Source: Treponema sp. (GTDB taxonomy: Bacteria > Spirochaetota > Spirochaetia > Treponematales > Breznakiellaceae). Taken from it: a stretch of DNA of 6,200 nucleotides. The stretch covers positions 1 to 6,200 of the forward strand of contig JAISRW010000242.1 in the NCBI GenBank assembly GCA_031273405.1, written 5' to 3'. Below are positions 5,912-6,200 of the stretch, in pieces. Numbering within the stretch: the stretch's first letter is position 1; every line of letters starts with the position of its first letter. The position numbers and the translations under genes were made by a program. The notes under the pieces were generated by a model. The model did no database searches. It was not told where the DNA came from and saw nothing but the letters and a program-made list of their open reading frames with translations.

Positions 5912-6200
5912 GGCTATACTATACCTGGAATCGGATCCTCTTGACGAAGAGAGGCTTTCCCGTATTTCAGGCCTGGCCCGGGATGTGGTAAGAAAAGCCC
6001 TGGAAAATCTGTCCGGGCGCCTCGGCGCCGAAGAATCGGGGCTGGAACTGGTCCGCATAGGGGGAGGGGCCATGATCTCCCCCAAGAAAGAGTACTGGGA
6101 TAACCTCAAAGAGCGGTACGGTAAAAAGAACGAGTCCCGGCTGTCCCGTGCCGCCATGGAAACCCTGGCTATCATTGCCTATTCCCAGCCCATAACCAAG
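5871..6200 (+). CDS. scpB: segregation and condensation protein B (ScpB), N-terminal part, cut by window
   Basis: The first 110 residues of ScpB, the winged-helix dimer that binds the ScpA linker in the SMC condensin; the frame runs off the right edge. It begins MTELKLEKETALIEAILYLES, and TALIEAILYLESDPLDEERLS matches the family's 'iEAiLF-x-s-x-x-Pl-x-x-x-L' opening. Family wing features follow (LELVRIGGGAMISPKKEYW), then the strongly conserved LSRAAMETLAIIAYSQPITK at the cut. It overlaps scpA by 41 nt in another frame, tighter than simple adjacency, so the two are surely co-transcribed and probably coupled in translation. Confidence 0.96.
   Translation, partial: MTELKLEKETALIEAILYLESDPLDEERLSRISGLARDVVRKALENLSGRLGAEESGLELVRIGGGAMISPKKEYWDNLKERYGKKNESRLSRAAMETLAIIAYSQPITK

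Overview
The window looks like bacterial chromosome from a spirochaete, most likely a Treponema-type organism of moderate GC such as the termite-gut treponemes. I infer this from the mix of a CsgG/LpoB-like protein, a large multidomain hybrid histidine kinase, intergenic palindromic repeats and a close-packed scpA-scpB pair. No rRNA or other phylogenetic marker is present, so the assignment is tentative.

Layout, left to right. (1) 3-338 (+): the C-terminal part of a CsgG/LpoB-like protein, cut by the window edge. (2) 339-721: no convincing gene. It holds a weak terminator-like hairpin, a minus-strand open stretch interrupted by TAG that may be a gene relic, and a perfect 18-bp-arm palindrome. 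(3) 722-1570 (+): a Cof-type HAD phosphatase. (4) 1571-1734: a convergent intergenic region packed with inverted repeats. (5) 1733-4675 (-): the main item, a single reading frame fusing a complete lactose/cellobiose-type PTS EIIC membrane domain to PAS, HisKA, HATPase_c and receiver domains. (6) 4676-5137: a 460-bp gene-free region with a second copy of the palindrome sequence, more inverted repeats and the scpA promoter. (7) 5138-5911 (+) scpA and 5871-6200 (+) the start of scpB, overlapping by 41 nt. These encode the kleisin and winged-helix partners of the SMC condensin and are the conserved core of the window.

Functionally, scpA-scpB is housekeeping chromosome segregation. The HAD phosphatase and the EIIC-kinase may both relate to sugar or sugar-phosphate metabolism, but they are convergent and not an operon. 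The EIIC-kinase looks like a sugar-sensing hybrid kinase in which a PTS permease domain serves as the sensor. It keeps the His and Glu that are essential in ChbC-type permeases, so it could bind and perhaps move a sugar. No EIIA, EIIB, HPt or response regulator with an output domain is encoded in the window, so its partners must lie elsewhere.

A second theme is gene starts. The three genes with an upstream intergenic region all have a -10-like hexamer only 6-9 nt before the ATG and no well-placed Shine-Dalgarno sequence, while the internal cistron scpB has one. This suggests leaderless or near-leaderless transcripts.
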